Shown: piece after piece, positions 1 through 14,200 of the stretch
Layout of the letters: each line of letters begins with the position of its first letter
Numbering within the stretch: position 1 is the first letter of the stretch
Source: Fratercula arctica
Taxonomy: Eukaryota > Chordata > Aves > Charadriiformes > Alcidae
Reading direction: 5' to 3'
NCBI GenBank assembly: GCA_947846985.1
Contig: CANTUZ010000001.1
Location: forward strand, 109,385,757 to 109,449,756
Length of the DNA: 64,000 nucleotides
The notes under the pieces: model-generated
Seen by the model: the letters and a program-made list of their open reading frames with translations, nothing else
Told to the model about the DNA's origin: nothing
The model's database searches: none
Translations under genes and position numbers: made by a program

Positions 1-2107
1 AAGAAAATAAGCATTTTCTCTTGTCTGCAACTCTGTGGTCGCCAAAGACAAATAACTGCTCCATCATTGTGGGATACTGTTGTCATATTCTTGAGATTTT
101 AAAGGGAGACAATTTGCCTTTCTCTCTTACGAAAACAGTGATTTCTATTTGCCATTGACTAGTGCAGCACAGCATGCAAAATGACATAATTTGTGAGCAG
201 TCGAGAAGAAATGTGCCTCAAATGCACATGGCTGCTGAACATAGCTGCAATAGATCTTTACTGCTCCAGAAACTGCATATTAAGTTCTCCGGCATCATAA
301 CTTCATACACACACACACACACACACACACTGGCACTACACTAACAAAAACATTGTCCCTAAGAGTTTCTGAAGTTTGCCATGGCATCTACTTATTCTTC
401 CCGTTGGCTTATGTCTTATTCATTAGTTAAACCCAATGTACTGCATATACTTATAATTAAGTTTAACTCCTAACAAAAGGGGTATTATATGTGTTTATCT
501 CTGACAGAACGGTTAGCCTCAATTTGGTCTTTTTTAATTTATTTTTTGCTAATGATTAAAATGGACTTACTGAATATAGAATGAAGCTACATTGTCTTGT
601 GAATGTGAAAAGATGTCTTGACTTCTCTTTATTCTTGGAATTCCTAGTAATGCTGTAATTGATACGAACATCAATTAGACAGAACTTTAAATGTTCAAGA
701 TGTAGGACCCTTTTGAGTTAAGATGCTTTAAAGTCTGTTAGCACACAGTGCTTTCTCTACAAATCTATAGCAAAAGAACCAATAGAAATGTATATTATGT
801 ACACAAAATTTAATGTTTCAGATTCCCAAATACTCACAACATTCCTATAACTAATTCCATTACATTCTTATTCATCAAAACATTTAAAGATGCTCTTCTA
901 TATGTTTGCTGAACAAGTCTACAAGGCCTTTACTGTATAACTAAGAGAAGGTAAATTAGTTGTTCTGAAGTTATGTCATGAGTGTGTATACAGTGAGAAA
1001 GAGTATTGATGTCTCCTGAGGTCTCAATCTTTCTTCAGCTTTGTGTTCCTGTTTCACTATTCGATACATGAGAATCTGAAGCTAACTCTAGATTCAAGGT
1101 GACTTAAGGTATCATGGGCTTATTATGTCTAGAAGAAACATTGTTGAAAATAATTTAACAAGAGAGTATTTCAAGAGTAAAATATCCATGCTGAAAACCA
1201 GGGGTTTCCTGATTTGGGAGCCAAAGACATTTCATACAAGACAAAGTCCCCTGGTGACTTTAATGAGCTTTGGAGCCTAAAATAGTTTGTTAAGCATGAC
1301 TTCTGCAGGATAATAACAATTTAACTGAAAATATTTTTCTAGTTGTAAGCACTCTAAATGCCTTGAGAATGAATGTTCACTGCATGCTGAATTACTTTGT
1401 ATTATTTCAAGTTTTATACATCCTCATACTTTTAGAATTATTACAACAGTAAAAACAAGGAAATGGACAAAGCATAATTGAATTGTTTCTAATTTCTTTT
1501 AAGAAAGAGAAAATGTTATTGCCCACCCTTAATGAATCATTTTGTAGCATTTCTGTGAAATTGATAAATCTTCTTTAATGTGCCTCTTCAATAAATGCCA
1601 CCTTCCAGAGCTTAAATATATTTTTTATTGTTTGTAATCGTGTAGTGTCAGATCCTACTGATATGCTCACAGTTTCCCTAAGGGATTTCTGCTGTAGAGA
1701 AAAACTATATATAAAGGGAAATTTCCAAATCAGCGAAAGGTAAAGTGTGTAGCTCACGTAGTTAAAGGCATGATAAACCTGAGCCTGTCATGTATTGATA
1801 ACTGATGTCTAATAGCTTAATTTTATCTTATTGCTCTAGATCAAGGACAAAGTGAATGATATTATTAATAAAGCCCTAATACTGAGTGAACATAGCAATA
1901 CTAATTTTATGTAAAGTTTCTAACTAATGCAGAGTGCAATAAAAATGTCATGAAGATTAATGCTTGGTGGAATTATCTAATGCTAGATAATAATTTATCT
2001 TCCAAAGTTGGCTCCAAGGTAGATTCAGGCTGGCATATTCCAGGTGAGAGTTTTCATTCATTTCTGTTGTCTACAGAAAGAGTTTTCATTCTTTTTCTGT
2101 AACTCAG
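1..2107 (+). other. ROBO2: ROBO2 intron, 3' part, upstream of the Ig3 exon
   Basis: AT-rich intron sequence. The first half of Ig3 should lie further upstream; I looked for it and did not find it here. The only clear content is an (AC)n microsatellite near position 307. The acceptor at 2107 follows a T-rich tract ending in ctgtaactcag. No other gene or transposon is recognised. Confidence 0.85.
307..330. repeat. (AC)12 microsatellite
   Basis: Twelve uninterrupted AC units within the intron, directly visible. Perfect dinucleotide runs of this length are usually length-polymorphic. Confidence 0.95.
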
Positions 2108-2235
2108 GTATGACATCAAAGATGACTACACTTTGCGCATTAAGAAGGCCATGAGCACAGACGAGGGAACCTACACATGCATTGCTGAGAATCGAGTTGG
2201 AAAAGTGGAAGCCTCTGCTACCCTCACTGTGCGAG
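2108..2235 (+). CDS. ROBO2: ROBO2 exon: C-terminal half of Ig3
   Basis: This 128-nt exon begins with the third base of an Arg codon and ends with the first base of an Ala codon (phase 2 in, phase 1 out). It encodes 42 full codons beginning [13 protein letters not shown]. The Ig strand-F signature DEGTYTC supplies the second disulphide cysteine of Ig3 (residue 24 of the exon), followed by [18 protein letters not shown], the G strand. The acceptor is AG at 2106-2107 and the donor is GTGAGT at 2236. The split Ala codon can be completed by either the microexon or the Ig4 exon, because both begin with CT. Ig3 lies just C-terminal to the SLIT-binding Ig1-Ig2 pair in the ROBO family. Confidence 0.96.
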
Positions 2236-5200
2236 GTGAGTGTTCCCATGGAGGGAGGGTCTGTGTCCTATATGGATAAATTGCTTTCTGACGAACTGGG
2301 CCACATCCTTACCTGACACTGTTTGGGTTTCACATACTCTTTGCAATTGCGGGTGCTGGCACGGATTTACAGCAAAGGTGAAATCCTGGTCCTGTTGATA
2401 TCTCAGGCAAAATTTTAATTGACTTCAATAGGATAGTATCTCCCTGCAGTTAAAGAGCTCTTCCAATGTTTTTTCATTGAAGAACAGGTGCGTATATATG
2501 CATAAGAAAGCACCACATAACCATGGGCATAGACTTTAAAATGTGAGCCATCAGTTTATGCTATTATTCCTGTTCCTTTCTCTAATAAGTATAAGGAGTG
2601 TAGTAACTAACTATGTTTATTAATGCCAAACATAATGCAGATAGTATTATTATGTGATTAGCTATGCCATAATTAAACTCTCTACTGTTACTCTATATCT
2701 GAAAGATAAACCCCAGCTAAAGGAAAACTAAAATCCAAATTAAATTTTGTAATTATTACAAAGTAAAGACTAACATATTCTCTTCTAAAATATTCTTGGT
2801 CTCTAGTATCCACTCAGTGTTTATGTGCTGCTGTTTGATGTAGTAAGGAGTTTTTAAGACCGGTAGAATAATGAGTTGCCAAAATGTCTTTCATGACAGT
2901 AGATATAGACATGCTAAAGATTATGGGGAGAGAAAAAGTTTTTAGGCTAATATTTCCATATGAGTAAATAGAATATAATAGTTATTACTTCATTCCGAAA
3001 GATAAGCAGCAATTTGGCACAATGGATATCATGCAGACACTATTTCACAGTTTAGTGGTGCATGCTGACGGTTTTCAGTAGAGCTGTGAAAGGTTAATAA
3101 AAACATTTTTAGCTTTATCTGTTCTTCTCTTTTCATACACATTAAATCAAATGTTCAAAGTCTCAATGGATTGCTTTATTAGAACTGGGGTCAACTGACC
3201 CAAGAGGCCAGCTTCCATTTCCATCCATTTAATGCATGGACACAGTTCAGTTTAATTTGCTGAATTCAAAGGGAAAAAAAAGCACCGAGTGGCTTTGTAG
3301 GGGGGGGGAGATGTTAGTTTATAACAAAGAGAAGAGAGTATTGTGATAATCCATCTGCTGAAATATTACCTCAGTGTTCACTTTAGACAGTAAGTGGTAA
3401 TACAGCTCTTCCCATTTTAAGCTGAAGAAATAGGTTTACCGGCTACATGCTTGTGTAAGAGATTGTTCTTCCATTTTGTAACATGGGAAAAATAGTCACT
3501 ACAACGAACTCACAGAAATACTCTCACTCTGTTCCTTTGTCACAGGCACAATCATGGTATCCAATAAATCTGGCAACCAATTTGATAGCCTTTAAACACT
3601 CCTAGAACTGTGTATACATTATTGGAGCAAGCCTTTTAGATTTGTGACCCAGACTAGTGATATAAACAATAGCTAGAACCAAGCAAAAAATCTTTTGAAA
3701 TCACTGAAGCTTGAACCTGATGAAATTAAGGTGAAAAAAACCTGAGGAAATATATAATTTAATCAATTTTCCTACAGTAAAAGCAGGTTTTCATTATCTT
3801 GGGTATTTTTCCCCCCTGGGTTTGTCATTTATAGTCAAATTCATAGTGTTTATCCAACACAAAGGAAGCCATGATATTATAAGCATATGAAATGTTCAGG
3901 ATATGACAGAAAATGAGAAAAGCCAAGAAATTCAATGGAGAAGGTTATTACTCTGAGTTTTCTGAAAACAAAGGACTGGACAAACACCCATTGACTTTTA
4001 AGGGTCCATGAACAGCATTTTTTTTAATTAAAGGAACCCTTAATTCTGAATTCTTAAACTTTTGCCAGTTTTGTCTGAAACTGCTTTTAGCATAACCACT
4101 CGTCATGTGGAGGAGCAAAAACACATAGTGCTTCAAAATTTACTTTGAGGATGCCTTAGTCCTTGCCGGTGTCATGTAGTTACAGCTTCAAACCTGGCAA
4201 CAGCAGCATTATCCTTAGATCCCTCGTTTATGGCTCCATCTTCTGCAAGCAGGGGATGAGGATGCAGTCAGGGAGTTCGCATTACTCTGTCACAAACAAT
4301 AGCAGAATTTGAATTCTGTGGCTCAGCCTTCGTGTCCTCTCTTGGAAAAAGGACATATCACTCTCATTCCTTCTCTCTCTGCAGAAGAAGGAATATGTCC
4401 ATAATACCAGAAGACAGAAAGGCTTCGAATAGATGATGAATAGTTAAATGAAGTGGGTATGCCAAAGTAAGGGTAAAGCCACAGAAAGGTTGAGAACTAA
4501 GAGGGTCCTTGCATACTGTGTTACCTCTGGATCTGCATATCTTACATTTGACCCTAGTCTGCACATAAGCATACAGAGCTAGTTAACTTATTAAAAAAAA
4601 TTATATTAATAATTGTGCTGTTGCTCAGAAATGTGTAACTACTTCTACTGCTAAAATAAGGGAAGTTTGGCCTACCCAGGTGCAACCTGGAGTCAATTTT
4701 ATGTTCAACTTTTCAGCTCTTCTGAAAGGGGACGTCTATATTTTATTACCAGAGGGACTGACAGCCCTCTTCCCCAGCACAAGCATAATGAAGGGCTGTT
4801 GCTGTAATCAAGAAATCACTTGTTGCAGCAGCAGCTTTCAATCTTCATAGCAACCTGAAACAGTATTAAACTGTCGATCATTCGGCAGCAGATTTTTTAG
4901 GAAGTAGAAGTTATCTAAGCAGTAATTTAGGAGGTTTGGGGTTGAAATCCCTGTGGCCATTTCAGCCTCTTTGTTATATTTTCATCCACACTGTCAGTGA
5001 GGAAAAAAGCAGTGTGCTGTAAGCTTTCATGCCTATTATTGAATGAGAAAAACTGTCCTGGGCTTTCTGTAGCCCTTACTGCTGTACTGACTGGCCAAGC
5101 TTAAAATTCAATTGGTATTTGACTCGGAAAGCAAACGCCTTGCGTCTACTGGCATGACACTTGGCAGTCTGCAGCTTAAATTGATGTGTTCATCAGGATC

Positions 5201-8200
5201 TAAAAGTTTTTGCTAATGTAATGCAATTTTTCTTTTATCAGGCATTAACAATGATACTTGATGATGGCATGTGAAGATATTAAAAATGTTTCTCAGAGAA
5301 TGGTTCCAGTCAGCTTGTTCAGATGCTATGCTCAAGTAAATGTGATAAAAGTGGCACGTAACTAAACAGTAAACATTTTACTTAGGTTGTCATTGGAGGG
5401 GTTAGCAATCATGGTAGTATCCATAGTGGAAGGTAACATTACACGTCATGCATTCTGACAGATATTCTTTTCTTTTTTTAATTTCTTTTTTATGTTCTCA
5501 CTACACCATTGTAATGTCAACAGCTCGCCCCGTTGGTAAGTAACCATCCTTCTATCCATTTTAGCATGGCTTCATGCAATGCTTCATCTTTCATTTGCAA
5601 CAGCATTTAACTGGCTGAAATTGGCAGCCGGTGCTTAGTAGTTTTAACTGTTTAACACCAGGCAAGTGATTTTGACTGACAAAGTGCTATTTCTGAACTT
5701 CGTATTTTCTGCTGTGTCATGTATAAACGCATTTGCCAAATCCCCAACAAATACCAATCAGTGAAATGGGGTGGGTGTGGTGATACTGAGCCAAAATCAC
5801 TCATTCAGACATTTTTAACAGTCTATTTAAGGGCCTGGTATAAAAGCCATTGAAATCAACGGAAAGGATTGTATTGACTTCGGTGAGCTTCTATCAGGCC
5901 CTAAACGACCAGCTCATTATGCTTTTATTGCATAGCAGTAAAAGCACAGGCTTTGCATGTCCCGTCTTTCTTGTATCTTTCAAAGAGTTTTGAAATTAAG
6001 TAGTCCTGAAATGGAAGAGGGGATGGAGTAGATTTCCGTGCTTGTTAAGAAAGTTCATCACTGATTTTTGCCCTTGGGTCATCTTGGATTGCATTCTGGA
6101 ATGCACTGTATAGGATGCAGACTGATTTGAATAAGAAGTCCAGAGGAAGACAACTTCTGGATTTTGAATTTCCACACTGAAAATTTGACTTCTTCTTATA
6201 CTTTGAAATTACTTCTGAAAATTTATAAAAGTCTAACTGAGCATGGTGGAAAAATTGCAACTGTCAGTAGCTGAAATTCACCTTTGGTGTTCAGAAATAT
6301 TCCAAACATTTAATTTTCATTCACGGATCTTTACTCTGTGCCTATATGGATTTTCTAAATAATTTAACTAGTTGCACTGCTGCTCTGATTTTTGGAGCTT
6401 GTGTTCAGATTTATCTTTTAGAATAATAATATTGTTACTCTGATTTTTTAGATTAGTGTGCAAAGCATGTGCTGGTGTTTACGGAGGTTGCTGAGGGATT
6501 TGGTCTGTCTTTATGTAGTCAAGACTTATGTTAGATATACATTTGACTAAAGTTTGTGAGTTTGAACTTGTCTCAGCTTTTCACTATTATGAGTTGGAGG
6601 AAGAGAGGTTGGAATAATTTAAAGATAAAATCCAGGTTGGGCCTCTGTTTCCAGAACTAAGGTGATCCTGTGCTTATTTGCTTGCTTGAACTAGCATATG
6701 TAGAGCCAAGGCAAGTACCTCCACAGTCAAGACATGACCTGTCCATACCTGGAGAATTCCCTGTGCAGAACAAAAATTCACTGTTCTCTATTTGGGATTT
6801 TGATAGCAAGCTTTAAACCCCAGTCACTAATGTGTTATTTTGGCATTACACTAGCTCTCAAGAAATTAATTCACAAGAGTTGTAACTGTAAAACTGGAGT
6901 AAACTCACGACAAAATTTTCCTTTGCTTAAAAATGTAGTATGAATTTAGTATGTTTTTAATGTAAATCTCTCATGTTGAGCGGGAGGTTCGTGGCTAATA
7001 ATGAAATGTCCTTCTTCATTCACTAAGAAAATGTTACACGATTAAAAGTCTTCTAGATATTTTTCTCACTCTGCTCACTCTTAAAAGAAAGGCAAGAAAA
7101 AAAATCACAAAGTAGAGACTGTTTCAGGCTCTGTGAAAGCCACGTAAAATAAATGGAGAGTCACAAGAAAATGATAGGTTCCAGCAGTGTTGGTGGTGTC
7201 TCATTTCAGAACACTGATTCTTTTTTGAGACTTTTCAGGCCGTTGAGTCATCCACGGTTCCATCTCCAAAGCTTATACAGACGCTCTTGGTCTCAAGTTA
7301 CTTTATGTCCAGGTATACGATCCCCTTGTGTGACCATGCTGTGGTCAATTTGTCGTATTCCCTGCCTAAGCTATTTTGTTTAGTTACAAGTGAACGTCTG
7401 GTACAAAGAAAATTCTTCTTTTACATTATTTATTCAGGAAACATAAATTAGAATAGTTGACTTCAAAATAATTATCATATGGTCATATGGTCTTTATCAA
7501 ATTATTTAATTTAGTGATTATCTTCATGAATTGTGAAAAGATTGTTAAGTAAGTAAGTCCAACCCCAAGTATATTTAACATATAGAACTCCTGTACAAGT
7601 GTGTATGTAGTGATTGCTGTATATAAGCCAATCACTTTCTTTAGATCATTTTTGTTTGATCCTGTGCCTGTAGAAAAGACAATGCTGTCCTTATGATAGT
7701 GTATGCTTTTATTGTTTTTTGCTTAAGGACCTGGAATGGAACTGGTTTCTGCAGTTCATATCTCTGTTTCAGTCAAGAGTAGGCAAAGCGGGTGACTACT
7801 TATCCTGGTTTTTTGAAAATTTCAAGCCCAGTAAAGCAAAGTAAAGTAACTTCCCTCTCCACCACCAGTTCCCCACCAGGAAGCCCAGACAATCTTTTGT
7901 TAAAATTGTCATTTGGCAAGAATGGTGAGTCAAATTTTGTAGCTTTTTTTGTTGTTGTTCAGGAAGTTAACTGGAATGCAGAGTAAAAATACCTTTCCTT
8001 ACAGAAAGGAAGCTAAAGCAAACACTACTTAATGTTATCAAGCTCACAGATCTCTAGGAGGATGAAATTTTTAACAGAAGTGTATTTATATGTTTATGCG
8101 TATCTTAAACTGCAGACGGCAGTTTAAAAGTTTATATTCTTTTGTGACACCTGAGAATTATCTATGTACCTCTGACTTTCATCACTACCTCCAACTCAAA

Positions 8201-11200
8201 GCAGACATGTTTTTTCTTTATTGTGTTTTAAACACAATAAAGACATTTTCTTTCAATGCCCTGTCACTGAAGAATAGAGGAATGTTTTTTAATGATCCAG
8301 CATTGCAATTCTTGTTGCAAACAGGATCGTTTTCTTTTTCTATTCAGTTTTTGCCTGTTTCAAGTATTTACATTCTGTTAGTTGTGATATTTTTATTTAA
8401 ATTTCAGCTTGAGTGGAAAATTCAGGAGTGGGATTACCAATGACCATGTTAGGTTCAAATAGTTATCAACATATGATATATACTACATAGACAAAATGAG
8501 GTATGGTTCTGCCCAAGGTGGACGGCAGCTGGTGAATTTAACAGCTCTATGCCAGATTACTCATTATGTTTGGATCTGCTGCTAGGAATAAATGTGTTAC
8601 CCGTTTCTAAAATAGACGTTCTCTTATTTATAACCTTTTGAAAAGATTTCCGACAGGATTTGCAACAGATGGGTTTAGGAAACAAGATATTTATCCCTAT
8701 TTAGACCATTTCTGTTTTTATTTCACTCATTAGATGGATTTTCCAGATGAGCAAATTAGTATTATTTCACTTTCACATTCTGCTGTATTTCTTATGGCAG
8801 TCAGGCAGGAGAATAGCTGTTAAAAGTCACACAAAAGTTGGGAGGAGCCCAAAAGTTTCATATAGTCCCACTGAAAGCAACACCGACCCTGTTTCCAAAA
8901 GCATTTGCTATACTGCTTTGAGGCAGAGGACCTAAAGTTCAAATAGAAGATCTAGGATGATCTGTCTGATGTTTCGGTTTCCTTTTTACTAATCATCTAA
9001 AAACGTCATTCAGATGACAGAGTACTCAGTTTTCAAATTAATTTCAACTACGTCCAAGTGAAAATATAGTTCTTTGCATTTCAGTTGCCTTGCAGTAAGT
9101 CAGGTTTACTTAATTTATTGTCATATGCTATGACTCATCTTCAGCAAATAGCTAGATACTTTTGCCACCTGGATAGAAATTAAGTATTTGGAATTAACTA
9201 AAGACGTTAAGGGGAGACCAACCAAGTTACAAAAACTTCACTTCCCTACCATGTTGGAGAGGAGAGAAACAGTTGACACCTGATATGAATTTTCCAAATT
9301 TCAGATTAATTAAATACATTCTATTTGCATTTAAGTGCAATGTGACTGTGTGATGCATTTCACTCTGCTCCGTGAAGTTTCCTTGTTGTAAATCAGCCTG
9401 GCATGACTTAATGGTCTATTAAGAGTGGTGCAGCATGAAACATAAAATAGAAAGGGCTGTATTTTAAACAAAGTTGTATAAGGTGTTGTGGCTGGAAATT
9501 ATATCGTTCAGATGGTTCAGACTGGTAAGTGAGAAAGATCTTTCTTTATTCTTCTTCATTCTGACTCTTGCATCTATGTGGGATGAATGCTTTTATTTTT
9601 AGTATATTCACCTTCATTTGAGACACTGAGGATTTATACAGTATCAGTAATGGTGATTGGTGTGTGACAGAAGAGATGAAATCATGCTTGGCACTACGGT
9701 GCCATCTTTCAGTGGCAGAAATCTCAAATCGATATTAGTGTGGTATGTTTACTGTCTGCCTGCTGCTACCACCTGTAGAAATTTTCAGAAGAGAGTAAGG
9801 ACACCAGTGGGCATTATGCTCTTGGGATTTTTTTCTCCCTTAGGTGAAAGAATAACACATTGTTCTTGTTTAAAAATAGGCAAATTCTTTAGATTAAAGA
9901 GAAAAGGTTGACATAGAAAGACATTCAGATTACTTTGTATACCAGTAAGACATTAAAATATGGAGCTGATTTGTTCTGACATTTCTTAGCCTTTTAAAGC
10001 CCAGTCTAAAAATCCTGAAGTCCTTAGCATTTCTACTTTGGCAAAACTCCGCTAGCTGAATCCTTACACTCGCATCCTGTAATGACTTCAGATGTCATAG
10101 AAATACAGCATTTGCATTATATGGGCCAGAACGGCTCTACATGTGGACATTGAGCACATTAACCACCAAGTATTTAAGTGCTGGTCCACAAAACTCAGCT
10201 TCGTTTCCAGCTGCTCCAAGTCTTCTTGGGTATAGTGATCAGAACAGAAACACAGAAGAACTGATAGAGGATTCTTCTTCCATGATAAGCGTGAAAGATG
10301 GCAGTGTATGTTCTTGAAGTTTTAGCAAGTCACACCCTGACGTCCTGGCTCATTCCACCATGGCACCAAGTATGTTCCAGTACTCATACTGTTTCCCTTA
10401 GAGAAAACCCAGTTACAGCAAGCACAGGAAGTGATCAAGGGCCTCATTTTTTTTCTTTTTTTTTTCTTTTTTTTTTTTTTTATTGCTGAACTCTACGTCG
10501 TGAAAGTTTTAAAATTTTAAGAAGTTTAATGTGTAAATGTTTTTTAACTTTCCTGAAGCGTACTCAAATCAGTGGGAATTGTTTTCTTACTTCAGTGGAT
10601 TCTGAGTCTTTCCATAAGTCTTTGAAGATTAGTGTATGAAAAAGTCTTTTGATGTGTTGCTCTCCCCAAACTTTTCCCTTCCGTTTTTCTAAAAAGAGAA
10701 ATTGCTTACTTTTCCTGCAAGAGGAGTGTGGAAATCAATACATTAATCCATTCATTTTTCCCTTTACCTTCTTTGCTCAATTGCTGCCAGCCATATTACG
10801 GTTTGGATATGATCTCGGTATTGTTCAACAGCAAAATGACTGTATGCCCCATTCCTTGAATGCCAGCATTGTCAGTCAGCATGAACAGTCTTTTTACTTC
10901 CTCACTCCTTTTCCTCTCTCCACTTTACAGTGGCACAAACTGAGCAGAATATCTCCTCTCGGCCTTTTTTATTCTCAAGGGTATACAAACCAAGAACTTA
11001 CCATCTTTCGCACTATAGATGTAGCCTATTAGCCTATCTAGGCTCTTTACTCATCTCATCATCTCTTTAGCTCTTCTCTTCAGCATGTGAATTCATGTTT
11101 TTTTGAAGGGGATAACCAGATTACGCTCATTATTTTGATGAAATCTTACTATATCAGCGAGGGGTATGCTTTTATTTTTTAAACACATTACCAGCAAACC

Positions 11201-14200
11201 CTCCTGCTATCTCCCATGACAAAAGGAATCATGGCAGATTACATCTCTTTTTGTTGGCATAATTTGTTTTATTTGCTAAACTCACAGAAGATATAGTAGC
11301 ACCAGCTACTGGTGCAGTTTACATTAAAAAGTGGGCTAAAGTGTTAAGATTTTAGGAAAGCAATCTTTTCTATCTGATCTGAGCAAAAAGTGTATCCTGA
11401 ATCTCAGACTCTTGAGGGAAAAAAAAAAATTGAAAAGCGTTGTCTAGAGTAGAGAAAGTCCTAAGTAATGTAAGTTATTGGACAGACAGAATCAGTGCTA
11501 CTTCTCTTTATATGTATCAAAACTAAGTGAAGGACTTTCTAGATGGGGTTTTTCAGGAGCATCTGTAAGGGGACACTTAAAAGAGATGATTGAACAAGAT
11601 GTAATAAAATAGAGATGTTTGATTAAAGAACAGCAGGCTACAGTCTAATGTTGAGAGGAAATTCGGACCAGATATTTAAACTTAATGTTTAAATGTACTG
11701 TAAAACAAAGAGGACAAGGGGGTCAGAAAAGAAGCTGCTGCTGACCTCATACCACTGGAAATGAGGGGGGGGGGACGGGCGGGACGGGGGGCAGGGAGTA
11801 GAGGCCTTTCTTTTCTACTATGTAGGAGACAGTTGGATTTTTTTGTAATTATTCTCATAGGTTTTTTTTATTGGCATTAGTCCTAGGTAAGAAGGAAGAA
11901 CAAATCCTTGGTACTAATTTTATTTTTTTGTGCTTCAACTTTTGTTATGAAAATGATAAATGCAGATTTGGCAGTTATGTTAATTGAAATTGGCAGGGAA
12001 ACTCTGAATATAAACCAAACCTGCTTTTTCATTATTGTTCATCTAACATCTCTTTTTTCACCATGCAGATTTATCCCACTTCTTTCTTTTAGGTCATCCA
12101 GGGATAAAAGAGAGATTTTATGTGTCAAAATATGTAGGACAGCGTTCTTTATTTATTGATCCTCTAGACTTCTTTCACCTCTTGCAAAGAAAGAAAAAAA
12201 TGCTTATGCTTCCACGCTTTCAGAGATTATCTGCTTCAGCATTTCAGAACAACTGAAGGATAAAAATGCTGAATGCAAGAACCTGTCTGAAATTCAGAAC
12301 CTGAATTTAACTTGAATATTAAGTCTGATCTTTTCACACTGTTGTGTTTTTACATGGCTCATACGAAAAGAGCAAACAAAACAAAACAAAAGGAATTTCT
12401 CACTTTCCATGAGACAGGAGCAGTGTGAAGGACACTTATACCAGAACTGGTTCTGGTAATAATCTTGCTGAGACCTCACTTCCCCCTGCTTTCTACTGCT
12501 GCCCCATTGTAGCCTGGTTCTTCTCCCCCAGTGCTTCCTTGCATTCAACCTGCTGAGAGGTCTCCCCACGTGCCCCCGGTGCTTCTGATTTTGTGTATTT
12601 GATCTGTTGGTCCAGGACATACGAGAATTAATTTTGAAACGGTGTTAATGTTAAAGATGGTATCTGAGCTATGGATTATAGATACTCCCTTAGGTTATGG
12701 GTAGCTGCTTTTCAGAAGAACCCAGACTTAGTACCTGCTTTGCCACCTCCACCTGTGTCATTTTAAAATAATATCACAGGTCTAATGAGTGGCTTCATGA
12801 ATCACTTGTTATCCCCACAATGTGCCCATTCCTCGTTTTTATTGACAGGAACACCCACCTGAAGAAGAAATCACAGAAGAAGAGAATACTCTAAATGAAC
12901 AAGGAAGAGAACATAATTAAAGAAAAAACAAAATGACCACAAAATGAGTTGTTTCAAACTCCAACTGCACTCATACACACTAGGCAATAGTTACACATTC
13001 CTATGCCTACATGATTCTCATGAGAGAGAAAAAAATGAAACTAATTTCCCAGGCAAGTCAATTGTAACTAGCATGCTGAAAAGTTACTTCCTTCCCAGTC
13101 TGTGAACACACCTAATCACTGGAGCACATCATAAGATTGAGTAGTCTTTTCACTTTAAAGAAAATGACCATCCTAAACTTCCATTAGTTTATCCCTGATA
13201 AGAAATACCTGAATTAGTAATAGACCTAAGTTGTCATCCTCTCAGGCTTCTGTAATGGCTCCTGTGTCAGAGGCTACACTCTTGATTTATCAATAGTGCA
13301 CTAATAACTTTGTGTCATAAGAACCACGCATCACTTTCGGTACCGATTAAGAAGATCTGAACTCCTGAGGAAAGAACTGCTGACTCAGACCAGGTTTCTG
13401 GTGTTTGAGACTGGAGATATTTTCTGTTTTCCTCTATTTACTCCATCAGCAATAGTAGCCTTGCAAACCATCTTTCAAAATTCCTGGACTTTCATATCTG
13501 CACTTATTGGCAGCTCATGCCACGCGAAGGGCAAATGTTGCTACAGCAAGGTATGTAAGTAGGGTCTGACAATTTTCTTTTACATTTGTATCACAAAAGC
13601 ATCCAAAAGCCCAATATCTACCAGGTCTTCTAGACAAATTTAACCAATGACACACAAAGCTTGGGGATCATTATTTTATAGAATCATAGAATGGTTCGGG
13701 TTGGAAGGGACCTTAAAGATCATCTAGTTACAACCCCCCTGCCACGGGCAGGGACACCTCCCACTAGACCAGGCTGCTCAAAGCCCCGTCCAGCCTGGCC
13801 TTGAACACTTCCAGGGATGGGGCATCAACAACTTCTCTGGGCAACCTGTTCCCGTGCCTTACCACCCTCACAGTAAAGAATTTCTTCCTGATATCCAATC
13901 TAAATCTCCCCTCTTTCAGTTTGAAACTGTTACCCCTTGTCCTATCACTACACTCCCTGATAAAGAGTCCCTCCCCATCCTTCCTGTAGGCCCCCTTTAG
14001 GTACTGGAAGAATTCCTGTTCTGCCTTCAACTGTTGTCTAAGCTAGTATCTGGAACCAGCAAAGCGATCCAACAAATAAGTAGTCCTACTCCACAGATGA
14101 TGTCAAGGGTTACCTCCTTTTTCAAAATACACCATACTTCATCTGGAGCACTGGGAGCTTCTGCTGTCCTCTGTGTAAATGTCTTAGAGACAAGTGTTGA

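Noticed and set aside
1..2107. First-half Ig3 exon
   Set aside because: No sequence resembling the expected Ig3 B-strand Cys and C-strand Trp motifs was found here.
8090..8443. 117-codon open frame on the plus strand
   Set aside because: Low-complexity hydrophobic translation of AT-rich intron, with no domain, no splice context and no codon bias.
10649..11032. 127-codon open frame on the plus strand
   Set aside because: Lies in a pyrimidine-rich stretch where stops are rare; no recognisable protein.
12294..12620. 108-codon minus-strand frame
   Set aside because: Slightly GC-richer patch, but the protein is composition-biased and unrecognisable.
13764..14030. Minus-strand 88-codon frame as a possible host gene
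   Set aside because: It matches the CR1 ORF2 C-terminus and lies inside a CR1 copy.
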